The translations under genes and the position numbers were made by a program. Positions 43,517 through 45,562 of a DNA stretch of 45,562 bases are shown piece by piece. Each line of letters opens with the position of its first letter. Positions within the stretch are counted from its first letter, which is position 1. This DNA comes from Planctomycetota bacterium (lineage in GTDB: Bacteria; Planctomycetota; Phycisphaerae; UBA1845), in NCBI GenBank assembly GCA_016200265.1, contig JACQFE010000007.1, positions 1-45,562 of the forward strand, read 5' to 3'. The notes under the pieces are model-generated. The model was given only the letters and a program-made list of their open reading frames with translations, ran no database searches and was not told where the DNA came from.

Positions 43517-43541
43517 AAGCGCCAGCGCGGGCGGTGCTTTT
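43517..43541 (+). terminator. Possible bidirectional terminator hairpin
   Basis: AAGCGCC (43517-43523) and GGTGCTT (43533-43539) form a seven-base stem (one G-T pair), then TT. It lies between the convergent TPR and RCC1 genes. The T-run is short, so this is tentative. Confidence 0.35.
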
Positions 43542-43628
43542 CCCCAACAAATTGGACAGGAATAGCCCGGCATCCAACAAACTTTCTCATTGTCGTCCGT
43601 GTGCCCGCATTTGCGACTGGTCGGATGA

Positions 43629-45473
43629 TCAAGGACCAATCTTGCAACCAGCCAAGGGTGTGTGCGAGCAGGTGTTGTTATTCTCGCAAACGTCGGTCGT
43701 GCAAACATTGGCATCGTTGCAATCGGCATCGTTCAGGCATTCCACGCACGTGCCGCCGAAGCATAAATCGTGGCCAGTGAAGTGATTCTGCGCAATCTCA
43801 AAGTCGGCCAGATCAACATCGCGGTCGTCATCCAAATCAAGAAACCGCCAACGATCGAGTGACGCTTCCACGCCCGGCCCATTTATTATGGCGCTGAAAT
43901 TCCGATGATCCTCCAAATCGACCACCCCGTCGCCGTTGAAATCGCCAGGACGAAGACGAATGGCGAGGTTCCGACTACTCCCTGCAGAAATCGCAAGGAA
44001 GCCAGTGTTTGGCGTGGGAACTTCAAGATCCCCGTTATAGGCGGGCCAGCTTACGATTGATCCGTCGCTCTTTAGTCCAAGACTGTGTCCATAGCCCGCC
44101 GCGATCGCTATGAAATCACTGTTAGGTTTGGGAACGTTTGTCTGGCCATAGTCGTTGGCACCCCATGCTTCGATTGCCCCATCATCCTTTAGACCCAGAC
44201 AATGATTTCCGCCGCACGCCACCGCTATGAAACCGGCATTAGGTTCTGGAACTAGGGTTTGGTTATACTTATCACTCCCCCATGCGACTATGGATCCATC
44301 TGCCTTGAGGCCGGCACTCACGTACCAACCAGCGGCTACGGCAATAAAATCACTGTTAGGCAGAGGAACGTCAGTTTGGCCCGCTTCATCATTTCCCCAA
44401 GCCACGACGGAACCGTCGAATTTTAGGCCGAGACTGTGATAGTTGCCGGCCGCAACGGTTACGAACTCTGTGTTAGCCAAAGGCACGTTGCACTGGCCGT
44501 CATCGTAATTAGGCGGTGCGCCGTCACAGCCCCATCCGGCTATGGATCCGTCGGTCCTCAGGCCGAGAGCGTGGTACTCTCCGGCAGAGACGCCCACAAA
44601 TGATGCATTGGGCGGCGGCACTATCGCATCAATACCGAGTCCCCATTGAATGATGGAGCCATTACTTTTTAGCCCCAAGCTTGGATAGTCTCCTGCAGAC
44701 ACCGCGATGAAGTCGCGGTTGGGATTGGGGCCGTTTGTTTGTCCCGCAAAATCTGCACCCCATACCACTATCGATCCGTCAGATTTTAAACCAAGACTGT
44801 GATATCCGCCTGCGGAAACGGCAACAAAATTGCTGTTGGGTTCAGGAACGTTTGTTTGTCCTACCTCGTTGTCTCCCCATGCAACTATCGATCCATCGGT
44901 CTTTAGTCCTAGGCTATGGAACCATCCAGCGGCTACCGCGATGAACCCTGTATTTGGCGAAGGCACATCCGTTTGGCCAATTGAATTATCACCCCATCCG
45001 AACACCGATCCGTCGGATTTGAGCCCGATGTTGTGATAAAGCCCCGCAGCGATTGCGATGAAGTCTGCATTTTGGTTTGGCAGATTGCATTGACCATAGT
45101 CATAATATGGATCGAATTCGGGACACCAAACTTCAACAGATCCATCGGTTCTAAGTCCCATCGATTGGAATTCGCTTGCTGCGACCGATACAAAGTCATT
45201 ACCGGAAAACGGTGAGAATGTCTGACCGGAAGAATACCATACCACTACCGATGCATCTGCCTTCAAACCGAGACCGGGACTGGCGATGGCGACAAAATCA
45301 GCGTTTGGCGAAGGAAGATTTCCATCACCTCCGAACGAATCGAATCCCCATGCGACGACTGAGCCGTCAGATTTCAAGGCCAGGCTGTTTGAGTGGCTTG
45401 CAGATATTGCAATGAAATTCTTATCCTGATTCTCTGTTTGACTCCGGCTATTAAGTACGGTAGTTGTTAGGTT
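43629..45473 (-). pseudogene. RCC1-repeat protein with dockerin-like tail, 5' end missing
   Basis: The minus-strand frame runs from a stop at 45474-45476 to 43629 (about 614 codons). It encodes 12 RCC1-like blades of about 39 residues (consensus FIAVAAGxxHSLGLKSDGSI, then VAWGDNxxGQTNVPxPN) and a partial 13th, then RPGDFNGDGVVDLEDHRNF and DLDDDRDVDLADFEIAQNHF (dockerin-like EF-hands) and a Cys-rich end (CFGGTCVECLNDADCNDAN...). No signal peptide, ATG or ribosome binding site exists before the first blade; the only in-frame starts are alternative codons inside it. A surface protein of this type needs export, so the 5' end has probably been lost or shifted. Confidence 0.7.
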
Positions 45474-45501
45474 TTACGCGATTCGAGGAAGGAGACGCGA
45501 A

Positions 45502-45562
45502 ATGCCTGACAACCGGAACAAGCGGCCCATGCCGGCGGTGATGGATGTGGCCACGTTTCATG
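45502..45562 (+). CDS. Start of a gene cut by the window edge
   Basis: ATG at 45502 with AAGGAG (45489-45494) seven bases upstream opens MPDNRNKRPMPAVMDVATFH and continues past the end. Twenty residues are too few to assign a family. It is divergent from the truncated RCC1 gene. Confidence 0.6.
   Translation, partial: MPDNRNKRPMPAVMDVATFH

Noticed and set aside
1..45562. tRNA or rRNA genes
   Set aside because: No stretch with a tRNA cloverleaf plus GTTCRANNC T-loop in the right context, or rRNA-like sequence, was recognised on either strand by eye.

Overview
The window looks like a piece of a Planctomycetota chromosome, probably a Phycisphaerae-like or uncultured lineage. The reasons are the secreted proteins with dockerin-like or EF-hand C-terminal tails, a PEP-CTERM protein, a planctomycete-style prepilin-headed protein, a CTKCGYDLRGL-type zinc ribbon, moderately high GC, and many short dispersed palindromic repeats between genes. 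No rRNA, tRNA, CRISPR array or phage structural module was recognised. All assignments come from reading the sequence by eye; no database search was run.

Layout. 1-5.7 kb: a LamG-like gene, then a minus-strand MacA/MacB-type efflux operon (HlyD-like adaptor, ATPase, FtsX-type permease) and alanine dehydrogenase. 5.8-9.8 kb: ComEC, then a membrane protein translationally coupled to a Nudix-fold protein with a decayed Nudix box. 9.9-12 kb: archease and RtcB, the RNA ligase and its activator. Directly downstream are two perfect 16-bp parS-type palindromes 31 bp apart, which suggests a ParB loading site and an origin-proximal chromosome position. 12.2-16.8 kb: a HEAT-like secreted protein, an FG-GAP gene remnant, a REP palindrome array, REP-associated transposase 1 (RAYT1) and a vanadium-haloperoxidase-like secreted enzyme. 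17-22.6 kb: two 136-bp MITE-like elements in opposite orientation (135/136 identical) bracket clpB, a small secreted protein and a second RAYT with its own REP family. One MITE copy interrupts a zinc-ribbon membrane protein gene. ClpB carries an in-frame repeat-derived insertion of about 80 residues inside its second AAA+ domain.

23-30.4 kb: a tiny Cys-rich lipoprotein gene with a strong terminator, a DUF4202 gene, then a same-strand run of envelope genes (PEP-CTERM protein, dockerin-tailed protein, prepilin-like protein, 7-TM protein, FlgT-like secreted protein, OppD/DppD-type ATPase). 30.5-36.2 kb: a NatA/NatB-like ABC exporter, a TlpA-like thioredoxin, a 2-hydroxyacid dehydrogenase and a MORN-repeat protein. 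36.2-42.2 kb: a six-gene minus-strand cluster (GT2 glycosyltransferase, BshC-like protein, DUF1844, rhomboid protease, D-amino-acid aminotransferase, fructose-1,6-bisphosphatase). 42.4-45.5 kb: a TPR lipoprotein, an RCC1-repeat protein that has lost its 5' end, and the start of a further gene.

The coding content is mostly housekeeping and envelope functions. The less ordinary material is in the repeat ecology: two RAYT/REP pairs with distinct palindromes, a MITE pair, several genes whose ends have been rewritten by repeat insertion, and the parS pair.
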